Origin: a virus | Direction: 5' to 3' (one strand) | DNA: 64,000 bases | IMG/VR virus record: IMGVR_UViG_3300044797_000098 | Coordinates: 310,001-374,000 of that record | Part shown: in pieces, positions 7,870 through 16,240 of the stretch | How positions within the stretch are numbered: position 1 is the stretch's first letter | How the letters are laid out: the number at the start of each line of letters is the position of its first letter | The notes under the pieces: model-generated | Seen by the model: the letters and a program-made list of their open reading frames with translations, nothing else | Database searches by the model: none | What the model was told of the DNA's origin: nothing | Made by a program: the position numbers and the translations under genes

Positions 7870-8097
7870 TTAGCCTCGTGTTGCTTGTATTACTTTATTA
7901 CCTTCAATGATGAGATTGACTCTGTCTGAACGATGTTCCGCAGTATATGGTGCTTTTGGATCTTTCATAACTCTGATATTATCGACGCCGTTCAATTTTA
8001 ATGTCCTAACTGCTTGTTCTTCTGTCATACCGACAATATGATCAATTACATCATCGTGTGATGCTTTTACTGTTGTTGTGTGTTTAATTGTTGTCAT
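7870..8097 (-). CDS. Peptidase inhibitor I78-like protein
   Basis: The 75-residue protein has the order seen in I78 inhibitors: a G-M-T-E-E-Q-A helix, a VDNIRVMKD strand, then EHRSDRVNLIIEGNKVIQ, resembling the family's x-R-x-x-R-v-n-v-x-x-d-x-x-g-x-I ending. I78 proteins inhibit serine peptidases. There is no signal peptide, so any target would be cytoplasmic. Its ATG overlaps the stop of the following gene region (8097). Confidence 0.55.
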   Translation of the reverse strand: MTTIKHTTTVKASHDDVIDHIVGMTEEQAVRTLKLNGVDNIRVMKDPKAPYTAEHRSDRVNLIIEGNKVIQATRG

Positions 8098-8900
8098 TAT
8101 GCTACCCTCTTTAATACCATATCAACTCTACTGGATTTCAGTTTTATTAAATGATCTCTTACTTTGTTCAGAAAATAACTTCTCTCTTTTAGATTTTCTA
8201 AATCTTTTGTTGCTTCGAGCAGACTAACCATAACTGGTATATTGATTTTATCGATCATAATCATACGCAACGCATCATCTACTATTGATTGTTTGTTTTC
8301 TTTATTCATTTTACTTACTGTTTCAGATATAAAATCTGTTGCTTGTGCGGTTTTATTTGCTTTTACAAGATCGTTTATTTTATCAATGAATGCTTCGCGT
8401 TCCTTATATGCTGGGCTCCCGTAATAATTGTTATTATTATAGGTTTGCGTTTGGTGTGATTGTTGTGATTGATATGGTTTATCATACGGCGCATATGATT
8501 GCGTGGACTTTGGTCTATCGTTATATTGTTGGGAATATGGATATGTGGCGTTTGACAATTCTTTTATATTCAATGCGAAAAAATTATAGATACTACTTTC
8601 TACTTCTTTACACCATTCTATAATGCCAGTGGATTCATTTATTCTATCGCCAGTGATATAGTCTTTGATGTCAAAAGAATAAAACTGAACTTTTCTATTA
8701 ATAACATCCACATGAACATAAAACTCTTCCTTTGTATAATGCTTATGATATACAAGTGGAAGTGATTTTAGTTTTTCACCCATAACAATGAACTTCTTGG
8801 CTTCATCGAAGAAAAAATAATTTACATCCTTTTTAGGATGTTCTTTGATTAAATCAAGAAAATTAAGTATCTTGTTGTAATTTGTCAGATCATTAATCAT
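8097..8900 (-). CDS. Hypothetical protein with Gln/Asn/Tyr-rich linker
   Basis: The 267-residue protein has an N-terminal domain (residues 1-115), a low-complexity linker rich in Q, N, Y, P and S (~120-165) and a helical C-terminal domain (~170-267). No known family is recognised. The linker is typical of two-domain phage proteins; anything further would be a guess. Confidence 0.6.
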   Translation of the reverse strand: MINDLTNYNKILNFLDLIKEHPKKDVNYFFFDEAKKFIVMGEKLKSLPLVYHKHYTKEEFYVHVDVINRKVQFYSFDIKDYITGDRINESTGIIEWCKEVESSIYNFFALNIKELSNATYPYSQQYNDRPKSTQSYAPYDKPYQSQQSHQTQTYNNNNYYGSPAYKEREAFIDKINDLVKANKTAQATDFISETVSKMNKENKQSIVDDALRMIMIDKINIPVMVSLLEATKDLENLKERSYFLNKVRDHLIKLKSSRVDMVLKRVA

Positions 8901-9385
8901 TGTGTTGGCTCTGGTGGTGTTTCTGGTTTAATTTCTGGCTCTGTTGTTTCTTGTGCTACCGGTGTTTCTTCCTCGATATCTTCCTCAACATCTTCTTCAC
9001 TGTCTTCGTCTTGTGTAAATTTAACCAATTTAAGATGCGTTGCCTTAGCCTTTTTTGTGGATGAACCAATATCTGTTTTTGCTGATGTGCTTTGGGTCGA
9101 CCAAGCAAAACGCGATCCTCCAACGCTAACTGAAACAATGAATGTATAAAAAGGAATGTTGCTCTCGACTAACATAGATACCAATGTTGTTCTAATTTCT
9201 TCTGCATCTATATTGTCATTGGAACTAACCAATAATGCGAATAGTGCCGTTGGACAATTTTGATCTGTAAGCAGATGGCTTTTGCCGAATGGCGCAATAC
9301 CATATCCAGCCCTGAAAATCAGCGCAACAACTTTATCTATTGATGTATCGTTTGGCACACACATAAAAACTGCACAAGTATTCAT
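8897..9385 (-). CDS. Hypothetical protein with acidic tail (paralogue of 9387-9761)
   Basis: The first ~95 residues resemble the next gene upstream: both have a VDK-(V/A)-V/I start, then a RAGYG/KKGYK turn, an LxxDQ(N/S) segment and a mid-length helix before an LVE/LSD loop. The last 50 residues are highly acidic and Pro/Thr-rich (EEDVEEDIEEETPVAQETT). The two genes are 1 nt apart and probably arose by duplication. Function unknown. Confidence 0.6.
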   Translation of the reverse strand: MNTCAVFMCVPNDTSIDKVVALIFRAGYGIAPFGKSHLLTDQNCPTALFALLVSSNDNIDAEEIRTTLVSMLVESNIPFYTFIVSVSVGGSRFAWSTQSTSAKTDIGSSTKKAKATHLKLVKFTQDEDSEEDVEEDIEEETPVAQETTEPEIKPETPPEPTQ

Positions 9386-9386
9386 T

Positions 9387-9761
9387 TTAGTTTTCCAACT
9401 TTTCTTCTTTTGTTTCTGGTTTCAATACTTTGAGATATGGAATATCTCGTTTTATTTTTGGTTTTCGTGTTAGTGTTATATTTGAACGGATGATGGCGTG
9501 GAAACTTCCATCTATATAATAGATGGAATGATATTTAGTATCACTAAGCATTTGCTTTATTTCAATTAAAGTTTTGTCAGCATTTTCTTGATTATTTGTC
9601 AACTGGTTTTCTAACAAAAACTCAATAACATATGAGGGTGAATTGGACTGATCTTTAATAAATAATTGTTTTGAAACCTTATATCCTTTTTTAACAAAAG
9701 CAACAATTGCTTTATCTACATAACTTTCTAATAAAAAAGTTATCGTTAATCTTATTTGCAT
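9387..9761 (-). CDS. Hypothetical protein (paralogue of 8897-9385)
   Basis: The 124-residue protein (MQIRLTITFLLESYVDKAIV) aligns with the folded N-terminal part of its downstream neighbour. It has a basic rather than acidic C-terminal tail. It lacks the long acidic extension. No known domain is recognised. Confidence 0.6.
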   Translation of the reverse strand: MQIRLTITFLLESYVDKAIVAFVKKGYKVSKQLFIKDQSNSPSYVIEFLLENQLTNNQENADKTLIEIKQMLSDTKYHSIYYIDGSFHAIIRSNITLTRKPKIKRDIPYLKVLKPETKEEKLEN

Positions 9762-9764
9762 AGT

Positions 9765-10520
9765 TTAATTGCTTTCTCTAATACAAGATGATTTTATCGC
9801 ATCCAGCATAGCAACCGGATCACATCCATATATACCAGATGCATATATTGGATTTTCTTCAATGATAGTATATCTATCTTTGTCGAACCTGCCAACATCA
9901 ATGGTGCAACTATTCACACATTCAACCCTATCATCTTTTAGCATTTTATTCACAAAATTAACTACATCGTGAAATTTGTTATCATAATTTTTAGAAAGAT
10001 TAAGTTCTGCTGCTTGGTTTAAGTTTTGCATTTGTTTTGTATGAAGCCAATAACAACACGATGATATAACTTGTCTGTTTTTTACAATACACCTATATTC
10101 CGAAGTAAAACTCATTACATCCGATATTAAAACCGGTATATTATCCTCTAATGAATTAGTTAACTCACTCCCAGAATTATATATTTTAGCCTGAAACAAT
10201 TTATTATCTGCTGGCTTGATGAACTTTCTTTCTGTTAACCTTCTTGCTTCGCCTAAATTAGTGAAAACAACTTTACGATTGACATATTCTTCTGGAAGTT
10301 TTGCAAGCCAATTTAATGGATTTCTTTGCAACTTATATCCTGTTTGTTCTGCAACGGTTTCGCAAAACAACCATTCACCATAAATTGCTATATCTGTATT
10401 GGTTTTCAACCGATCTGGAATACGCCAACTATCATTATACACCGCCCAACCTAATCCTTGGGCAGCGTTAATTATTTTTCTTGTTTCTGATTTTACATTT
10501 GGTGTTGTAATTAATAGCAT
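9765..10520 (-). CDS. R2K-type ATP-grasp domain protein
   Basis: The 251-residue protein has an ATP-grasp arrangement: RKFIKPADNKLFQAKIY for nucleotide-binding lysines, VLISDVMSFTSEYRC, then CTIDVGRFDKDRY and IIEENPIYASGIYG. The late D and E-x-N are the expected metal ligands. The R2K clade of ATP-grasp proteins is common in phages and in peptide-tagging contexts. A ligase joining a carboxylate to an amine is therefore likely; the substrates are unknown. An S51-type peptidase lies two genes upstream, which may be relevant to its chemistry. Confidence 0.7.
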   Translation of the reverse strand: MLLITTPNVKSETRKIINAAQGLGWAVYNDSWRIPDRLKTNTDIAIYGEWLFCETVAEQTGYKLQRNPLNWLAKLPEEYVNRKVVFTNLGEARRLTERKFIKPADNKLFQAKIYNSGSELTNSLEDNIPVLISDVMSFTSEYRCIVKNRQVISSCCYWLHTKQMQNLNQAAELNLSKNYDNKFHDVVNFVNKMLKDDRVECVNSCTIDVGRFDKDRYTIIEENPIYASGIYGCDPVAMLDAIKSSCIRESN

Positions 10521-10528
10521 TTATTTAC

Positions 10529-10867
10529 TCATACTAATAGCAGATACTTTTCTATTTCATCCGCATACTTTGCGTATTTTTCTGGATTTCCTGTTTGACA
10601 CTCAAAACTTGCATATTTAATGTTATAGTCAGTATAATTAAAATTATTAATTAGGTAATCCACATACCATTTTAATACTCTGATTATATTTTTAGCAACT
10701 GGAAGATTACGTTTTTCATACGTATCAAAACATGAATACCATATCCCTATCCCATATTCTATGCCTTCTTCTGTAAAATCATCATCAACAATTTTATATT
10801 TCCATCTATTAATATGATTTTCAGGATCCTCACCGAGGTTCTCAATATATTCATAACGAATGAACAT
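10529..10867 (-). CDS. Family B paralogue (DFTE domain, EKYLLLV tail)
   Basis: The start MFIRYEYIENLGED at 10867 is chosen because other family B members begin MF(I/K) and the upstream gene stops at 10870. The 112-residue protein carries the family core: KIVDDDFTEE, IWYSCFDTYEKRNLPVAKNI and the ending YADEIEKYLLLV. It is the longest typical member because of an insertion before the tail. Function unknown. Confidence 0.7.
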   Translation of the reverse strand: MFIRYEYIENLGEDPENHINRWKYKIVDDDFTEEGIEYGIGIWYSCFDTYEKRNLPVAKNIIRVLKWYVDYLINNFNYTDYNIKYASFECQTGNPEKYAKYADEIEKYLLLV

Positions 10868-10869
10868 AA

Positions 10870-11607
10870 CTATACCAAGTGGGAAAATGTCGGCGAACTC
10901 CATACAAACTCACTCATTGCTTTTTTATCGAGGTAATGCGTATGGATTTCTTTCTGCTGGAATGTTTTATCTATAAAACAATCATACGATTTAGATTGAC
11001 CGTTGATTGAAACGCTTCGGATTGGATCTCCATTAACGAAGTGAAGCGCTGCATGATCATCAATTGCATATCCACTTCCGATACGGCCAATAACCATTTC
11101 TTTTTCGTATGCTTCTCGTCGTTTATCTGAACTATAATGAGGACAATTGCTAAATGGCAAAATACCAAGGCAAGGCATCACACTTAATTTTCCGGGCACG
11201 CTATCAGTGATGCATTCTTTGAACCATACTACGCTACCAGCGCTTCCACCTGATAGGATGACGCCGTTGTCATAAGCCTTGCGAAGTATGACATCAAGTC
11301 CCCAAGATTTCCATAAAACTAATGCGTTGCGTGAATGTCCGCCCGATACGAAAACAATATCGTTCTCTAATACAATGCTTTCTAAGTCTTTATTTGGCGG
11401 GCTGAACAATGAAAGATATGATGGCTCGCAAGAAAAACGATCGAAGTATTCCATAAAATATTTTATGTAGCCACCGTCATCTCCTGACGGCGTTCCAAGG
11501 AATAATATTTTTGGATTTTGCTTCTTTGTTTGTGCCAATATGTATAATTCGATGGATGGATTTTTACCGTCCATTCCACCAGAACCGATTGCAATTATTT
11601 GCTTCAT
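10870..11607 (-). CDS. Peptidase S51 (dipeptidase E / cyanophycinase-like)
   Basis: The ATG at 11607 (MKQIIAIGSGGM) is preferred to an upstream in-frame ATG because it begins at the first strand of the fold. The 245-residue protein has FLGTPSGDDGG, VFVSGGHSRN and the nucleophile elbow LSGGSAGSVVWF, in which Ser of G-x-S-A-G is catalytic. HYSSDKRREAYE and a late YAIDDHAAL complete the S51 pattern. Such enzymes cleave Asp-X or isoaspartyl bonds. The target here is not known. Confidence 0.8.
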   Translation of the reverse strand: MKQIIAIGSGGMDGKNPSIELYILAQTKKQNPKILFLGTPSGDDGGYIKYFMEYFDRFSCEPSYLSLFSPPNKDLESIVLENDIVFVSGGHSRNALVLWKSWGLDVILRKAYDNGVILSGGSAGSVVWFKECITDSVPGKLSVMPCLGILPFSNCPHYSSDKRREAYEKEMVIGRIGSGYAIDDHAALHFVNGDPIRSVSINGQSKSYDCFIDKTFQQKEIHTHYLDKKAMSEFVWSSPTFSHLV

Positions 11608-11617
11608 TTGATTTCTT

Positions 11618-11914
11618 TCATAGCAATACCATGTTCTTAACAATCTTATCTAAATACTCACGTAAGTCTTGTGGAACGAATACACTGATCATACCTTGCT
11701 CATCTCGTTCCTTATTTTCCCAATAAATTATACCTGCAATAGGATCATAGTATGGTGCTATTGCATATACTCTGTCATCACCTGAACCATCATCACGACA
11801 TCTGATTGGATCGCCTTTTATGATTTCAAGGTAAAATCTATTATCTTCCAACCAAGAATATCTTCTGTTGAAGTCTGCTTTGTATGTGCGACCATTGGAA
11901 GACTTAAAAATCAT
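11618..11914 (-). CDS. Hypothetical protein with KNMVLL end
   Basis: The 98-residue protein starts MIFKSSNGRTYKADFNRR and ends REYLDKIVKNMVLL, a possible variant of the shared hydrophobic C-terminus. Its start overlaps nothing; about 120 nt of sequence upstream (11915-12035) shows only a 13-nt palindrome (CCTATTGAATAGG) and no gene I can support. Confidence 0.6.
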   Translation of the reverse strand: MIFKSSNGRTYKADFNRRYSWLEDNRFYLEIIKGDPIRCRDDGSGDDRVYAIAPYYDPIAGIIYWENKERDEQGMISVFVPQDLREYLDKIVKNMVLL

Positions 11915-12035
11915 AATAGATTAGAATGGCTTCCTATTCAATAGGTGTTTCCTAACAAGATTACTCGTGCGAATATAATACACCGCCGAATATTTCATTA
12001 GATATTTACGAACAATCAACACAAAATATGTCGGA

Positions 12036-12329
12036 CTATATTTTGGTGGGTTCGGTAGCAATGACTGTCCGTGTTTCTGTTGGTTTTGTAAGTCGTGCAT
12101 CGTGCTCATCCTTAATCCTTTGTAAATCAACCACAATCGTGTCTATTGACTTTGACGCATTAATGAATGTTGCTCCCCACGAATGAGCAACTTTGTCTTG
12201 TGTTGTGAAGGCGTAATCTTGCCACTCTTTACCAAGGGTTTTCAATACACTCGAAACTGTATCGAAAAATCCCACAAAACTATTATGAAAACGAACCATG
12301 TAAGAACGCATAATTAGGTGATCAATCAT
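12036..12329 (-). CDS. Hypothetical protein, leaderless
   Basis: The start MIDHLIMRSYM at 12329 is set by the promoter, whose -10 box ends exactly 6 nt upstream. A longer upstream frame would include the promoter itself. The 97-residue protein has FFDTVSSVLKTLGKEWQDYA and a Thr/Pro-rich C-terminus. Family not recognised. Confidence 0.65.
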   Translation of the reverse strand: MIDHLIMRSYMVRFHNSFVGFFDTVSSVLKTLGKEWQDYAFTTQDKVAHSWGATFINASKSIDTIVVDLQRIKDEHDARLTKPTETRTVIATEPTKI

Positions 12330-12335
12330 CGTCAT

Positions 12336-12364
12336 AATATAATGACGGAATCTGCCCGTGTCAA
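12336..12364 (-). promoter_or_regulatory. Sigma70-type promoter with leaderless start
   Basis: TTGACA (12364-12359), 17-nt spacer, TATATT (12341-12336), then 6 nt and the ATG at 12329. No leader long enough for a ribosome-binding site is possible. Confidence 0.8.
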
Positions 12365-12399
12365 GGTGCGTGCTGGTAATACAACGGCATACATATGCG

Positions 12400-12618
12400 A
12401 TGGATGATCTTCTAAAACTTGCCGATCTATTCAATAAGGAAGTATCTAAGGATATGTTCGGAACCGTTTCATATGCCGATGAGGCGAAACAATTATCCTT
12501 ATTGGCAGGGAAACTTCATTATCGTTCGGCTGAACAAGCAGATCCTGAAAAGAAAAAACAACTGGGACATATTGCTAAATTGGTATTGGAAGCAAGTGAT
12601 ATGTTGAAGAGGGTGTAG
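12400..12618 (+). CDS. Small hypothetical protein on the plus strand
   Basis: The 72-residue protein (MDDLLKLADLFNKEVSKDMF) is predicted mainly helical. It is the only plus-strand gene here that does not look like a mobile element. It faces the helicase gene, with 3 nt between the two stop codons. A GTG 14 codons upstream is possible, but it lies inside the divergent promoter. Function unknown. Confidence 0.6.
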   Translation: MDDLLKLADLFNKEVSKDMFGTVSYADEAKQLSLLAGKLHYRSAEQADPEKKKQLGHIAKLVLEASDMLKRV

Positions 12619-12621
12619 TGA

Positions 12622-15117
12622 TTATTTTACTAAGAATAATTTAGATTTACTGCGGGTTATTGCCACATATTCGCAATTTTTCTCTTCTTGACTCATATCT
12701 CTGCGAAGCGTTCTTGTCAAAAGAAACACGCGTTCTCTCTCATCTCCCTTGGCACGATGAATACTACTAAGGATTACCATATCTTGATCTTCACCATCTG
12801 TAAATAATTCTTTTAGATTATTTTTTACTTCTTCCAAACTTTTTGCATCATTTAATAATGCTCGCAAACACGATGCTTTATCGGTGCTTATTATTGGGTC
12901 TCGTCCTTTTTCTTGAAGTCTTTTTATCTCGTTTCGCTCCCATTTATCAAGCCATTCTTTAAACTCTGGTATAGTTTTAGCCTCTGATTTTTTAATCATA
13001 TAAGATAGGCTTGCCCCAATATCTCTTCCTTTTATATTTGCTCTAACGCCTTTTTTAAGTAAGGTTAAACAATGGTATATTAGTGGGGCATTTATTCTTG
13101 ACAATATAAAATCACCAGTCTTTACTTCATCTAAAAAATCATCCTCTGATATGGATATAATTTCACCTTCTTTGGCATCTGAATGATATTCAATTTCTGG
13201 CACAAGTTTTTGCGCAAGTCTAACTATATTTTTTGCACATCTATATGATATAGATAGTGGTAAAACTTTTGCATTTAATTGTTTAATTACATTATTAACT
13301 GCATTACTATCTGCTCCACGAAACGCATATAATGAATTATGACTTAATATATCATTGCCAATAAAATTATGAGTATCTGCTACTTCAATATCGTAAAAAA
13401 CTCCATTTATTTTTTCTATATTTATGATTTCATCATCAATTATTTCGCCATTAATATTTGACAAAACTTTCATACCAATAAATAATCCTGATGCGGTTAT
13501 TAACTTAAAATCTCTTTCCGGTGCATTTCTAATGTTTATATTTTCGGTTAAATTTGCTCCAAGCAAGCTACTTATTCTCTGCGCAATATCTAAAATAACT
13601 GAATAATTTTTATTACATTTTCTATAACTAAAATGCTCTCTGTCAGTTTCTCGTCTTTTATATCTTTTAAAATTATTAAATCCATTATCCATCAATAATT
13701 GATATGTTGCCGGATCACTAAATTCAAAGTTAATTGTAGAATATCGTTTTGATATTGTATGAGCATTAATTCTTACTACATATCTACTATGTTCTGCAAC
13801 TGATGAGTTTCTTTGTGTCCAATGAGGATACTCTAATAATAATCCCTTGTATTCTAAAACTTTAAAGCCATTATGACCAAAAACTTTAAATATCATATTA
13901 ATTCTATCTTGATTTAATCCTCTTTCTGTTCCATTAAAAACCGCCGTTGGCACACCAAAGCTTAATGAGTACCATTCCTCAAACCATATTGCTTCTTCAT
14001 TTGAATCTACAACCTCCAAAACCCATAATTTATCTGCTTGTTCACTGACTGCTCTATTACCAAGTGGGGCAGTTTTTGCTTTCCATTTATTAGTTTTTCC
14101 AACCCTGAACCCCAAGTCTGATCTATACATTAAATAAACTAAAAACTTTCCATCAACACATTGTTGCTCTGCCCATATTTTATGATTCGGGCTCATTGTT
14201 AATGACTTACCTAATTTTGTAGTTATCTTTATGCCGTTTTCCCACGAGCTCTTTACTTTATTAACGACTGGTTTAAAAACTAAATTACCATTTTCATATG
14301 ATAAAATCTTTTCACCAACTTCAATATCTTTTATTAGTTTTGTTCCGTCCTCTATTTGTAGAATTGTATTTTCATCCACACATTGTTTTGGGTCTCCCAC
14401 CGCTAATATACGACCACCCGTTTTACACGCTGACAATGCCATATGTATTTGTGAGGCATTTAAATCCTGAGTCTCATCGATGCAAACTCTATGCCATTTA
14501 CCAACTGGTAAATTGAATATAAACGGAAAATATACCATATCATCATAATCGATTACGTTTTTTATATTTTTACATTCCCTTAATGTTTGACAAACATTTC
14601 GTATAAATACATCTCTATCAAGCAATCCATTATCAATATCGAAACGATCCATCAATTCATCTATTTTTGATGGAATATCGAAAAGATATCCTTTACACAA
14701 TGATACCGTTCGTTTTAATGAATTGATGGTATCGAATGTATTTTTGTCGGTTCCTTTATATCCTTGTGTTGCAAGAATAGATTTTATTATATCTTGTGTT
14801 TTATCAGGATTTAACTTGACGTCTTTACCGAATGAGTTTTTTATTGCCCTAAATCCCAGCGAATGAAGTGTCATACAATCAACATAACTCGGTGCTCGTT
14901 CGCGTAATTCATCTGCTACGCTTTTATTGAAAGCAATCATTAGCGTTTTTACACGCTCATTACCTATCTTTTTAGGAATATGTTTGAACCCTTCAACAAG
15001 TGTTGAAGTTTTACCCGATCCAGCGACTGCTATAACAACGGTATGACCTTGTCCTTCACGAATGTCTTTGAATATATTTTCTTGATATGACGACCAAACT
15101 CTTTTAGGCTTTTGCAT
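12622..15117 (-). CDS. UvrD/Rep-like SF1 DNA helicase interrupted by an intein
   Basis: Start MQKPKRVWSS at 15117 is fixed by a leaderless promoter; the upstream in-frame ATG lies in that promoter. The precursor has 831 residues; the spliced protein would have 482. Walker A is VAGSGKTS (residues 31-38), the DExx box is CIDETQD (212-218), and motif III begins GDPKQ (241-245). The motif resumes after the intein as SLYAFRGAD. Later motifs include SISYRCAKNI, a SSIHRAKGDE segment and the C-terminal EYVAITRSKSKLF. This is the SF1A order. A role in phage replication or recombination is likely. It is followed by convergent transcription from the 12400-12618 gene. Confidence 0.9.
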   Translation of the reverse strand: MQKPKRVWSSYQENIFKDIREGQGHTVVIAVAGSGKTSTLVEGFKHIPKKIGNERVKTLMIAFNKSVADELRERAPSYVDCMTLHSLGFRAIKNSFGKDVKLNPDKTQDIIKSILATQGYKGTDKNTFDTINSLKRTVSLCKGYLFDIPSKIDELMDRFDIDNGLLDRDVFIRNVCQTLRECKNIKNVIDYDDMVYFPFIFNLPVGKWHRVCIDETQDLNASQIHMALSACKTGGRILAVGDPKQCVDENTILQIEDGTKLIKDIEVGEKILSYENGNLVFKPVVNKVKSSWENGIKITTKLGKSLTMSPNHKIWAEQQCVDGKFLVYLMYRSDLGFRVGKTNKWKAKTAPLGNRAVSEQADKLWVLEVVDSNEEAIWFEEWYSLSFGVPTAVFNGTERGLNQDRINMIFKVFGHNGFKVLEYKGLLLEYPHWTQRNSSVAEHSRYVVRINAHTISKRYSTINFEFSDPATYQLLMDNGFNNFKRYKRRETDREHFSYRKCNKNYSVILDIAQRISSLLGANLTENINIRNAPERDFKLITASGLFIGMKVLSNINGEIIDDEIINIEKINGVFYDIEVADTHNFIGNDILSHNSLYAFRGADSNAVNNVIKQLNAKVLPLSISYRCAKNIVRLAQKLVPEIEYHSDAKEGEIISISEDDFLDEVKTGDFILSRINAPLIYHCLTLLKKGVRANIKGRDIGASLSYMIKKSEAKTIPEFKEWLDKWERNEIKRLQEKGRDPIISTDKASCLRALLNDAKSLEEVKNNLKELFTDGEDQDMVILSSIHRAKGDERERVFLLTRTLRRDMSQEEKNCEYVAITRSKSKLFLVK
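13336..14382 (-). other. Intein in helicase motif III
   Basis: Residues 246-594 of the helicase precursor (349 residues) form an intein. Block A starts with Cys246 (CVDENTILQIEDGTKL), block B includes SPNHKIW, block F is FYDIEVADTHNFIG and block G ends in LSHN, followed by extein Ser595. Splicing restores GDPKQ-SLYAFRG, a classic conserved-motif insertion site. The central part (YLMYRSDLGFRVGKT, then ADKLWVLEVVDSNEEA and FGVPTAVF) resembles a diverged GIY-YIG-like nuclease more than LAGLIDADG. That is my inference from pattern, not a computed match. Confidence 0.85.
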
Positions 15118-15123
15118 CACAAC

Positions 15124-15152
15124 AATATAAACCCACCACCATTTTCGCACAA
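15124..15152 (-). promoter_or_regulatory. Helicase promoter with leaderless start
   Basis: TTGTGC (15152-15147), 17-nt spacer, TATATT (15129-15124), then GTTGTG and the ATG at 15117. The -35 is weaker than its relatives but the geometry is identical. Confidence 0.65.
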
Positions 15153-15176
15153 CCCACAACAAAATAATTTAATATC

Positions 15177-15440
15177 TCACATCAACAATAAATATTTTGC
15201 AATATCTTCTCTATATGGATCTAATTTTTGGGTCCTCGGTAATCCGTGTCTTTGAAAATAAAAATGTTTATATGCCAATACGAAGTTAGCCGCAACATCT
15301 AATCCACGAGATTTGTATAATTCAATGAATTCATCTGTCCATGAATCCCAAAAATCATCTTTACATTTAATTAATTCCGTAAAATTAGTATCTACTATTT
15401 CATATGTATGCGATCCAATATAAATACTGTTTTTAAACAT
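15177..15440 (-). CDS. Family B paralogue (AKYLLLM tail)
   Basis: The 87-residue protein (MFKNSIYIGSHTYEIVDTNF) has TNFTELI in place of the usual DFTE, then an FIELYKSRGLDVAANFVLAY helix pair and the ending YREDIAKYLLLM. It is the last gene of a run starting at ~19.7 kb and lies just upstream of the helicase promoter. Confidence 0.7.
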   Translation of the reverse strand: MFKNSIYIGSHTYEIVDTNFTELIKCKDDFWDSWTDEFIELYKSRGLDVAANFVLAYKHFYFQRHGLPRTQKLDPYREDIAKYLLLM

Positions 15441-15446
15441 ATGATC

Positions 15447-15746
15447 TCATACCAATATTAAATACTTTTCAATATCATCTTTATATTTAAATAAATCTTC
15501 ACTATCAAGTAATTGTCGCAATTGCGAAAGATTAAGTTCTTTCATCCATCCTGATTTTTTCAATGCAAAAAATACATTTTTAACAACACTATCTGGCGTA
15601 TGTGTTTCATATGCATGAACAATCCCACCCCATACCATTTCACTTGTAAGGTCTTCTGCTCTCCTACAATTTTTTACAATACACATAGTAAAATCACTAT
15701 CTACCATAAATAAATCTCCATTGTTTTCAACTGTATGACTAAACAT
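15447..15746 (-). CDS. Family B paralogue (EKYLILV tail)
   Basis: The 99-residue protein has FMVDSDFTMCIVKN, a VWGGIVHAYETHTPDSVVKN segment in place of the YEKRNLNVAAN block, and KYKDDIEKYLILV at the C-terminus. It is one of the more diverged members. Its ATG overlaps the end of the upstream gene by 8 nt. Confidence 0.65.
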   Translation of the reverse strand: MFSHTVENNGDLFMVDSDFTMCIVKNCRRAEDLTSEMVWGGIVHAYETHTPDSVVKNVFFALKKSGWMKELNLSQLRQLLDSEDLFKYKDDIEKYLILV

Positions 15747-16074
15747 CTTCTAATTCCTCATACAAGAAAACTTCACTTTCAACAAGGTCTCTCATCACGA
15801 GTAATCCTTTATCGAGCAATTCTCCCTCATTCTCCTCGGGAATGTTCCACAACCCGGCGCTAATTGCCCTAACCAATTTTGGATTTCTCGTATCTTTCAG
15901 TTCAATTAGATATTCGCCAAGCGTTTTATTCAACTTTGTTTTATCAATCCAAAAATTGCGGAATGTTGGAAGATAGATATTTAGAATATGAAAAATATCA
16001 TTCCAATAAGCATCTACTATATTCCAATACTCTGTGGGATTTGTGGGACTTCTATATATCTTTTCGCTCGTCAT
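15739..16074 (-). CDS. Hypothetical protein
   Basis: The 111-residue protein (MTSEKIYRSPTNPTEYWNIV) has an acidic end (EVFLYEELEDV). No domain or family tail is seen. It overlaps both neighbours, consistent with coupled translation. Confidence 0.55.
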   Translation of the reverse strand: MTSEKIYRSPTNPTEYWNIVDAYWNDIFHILNIYLPTFRNFWIDKTKLNKTLGEYLIELKDTRNPKLVRAISAGLWNIPEENEGELLDKGLLVMRDLVESEVFLYEELEDV

Positions 16075-16240
16075 AGTATCTGTTCATATAATTTATATAC
16101 GTATCCTGTAAATCTTTTATTAATTGATTTAGATACTCTTCTTCATTATTTTCATTTATATCTTTAACGATGGCAATTAAATCCTCTAATATTCTTTGCA
16201 TACCATAATTATAGATTAATTTTTTAATATCTTTTCTCAT
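16052..16240 (-). CDS. Small helical protein
   Basis: The 62-residue protein (MRKDIKKLIYNYGMQRILED) is predicted to be helical, with an ENNEEEYLNQLIKDLQDTY segment. Short proteins with a QRILEDLI-type start are frequent in large phages; I cannot name the family. It overlaps the next gene by 23 nt. Confidence 0.55.
   Translation of the reverse strand: MRKDIKKLIYNYGMQRILEDLIAIVKDINENNEEEYLNQLIKDLQDTYINYMNRYYDERKDI

Noticed and set aside
11921-12136. Minus-strand ORF of 71 codons
   Set aside because: It overlaps the better supported 12036-12329 gene in another frame, has no ribosome-binding site, and its sequence (for example RKHLLNRKPF) resembles no neighbour.
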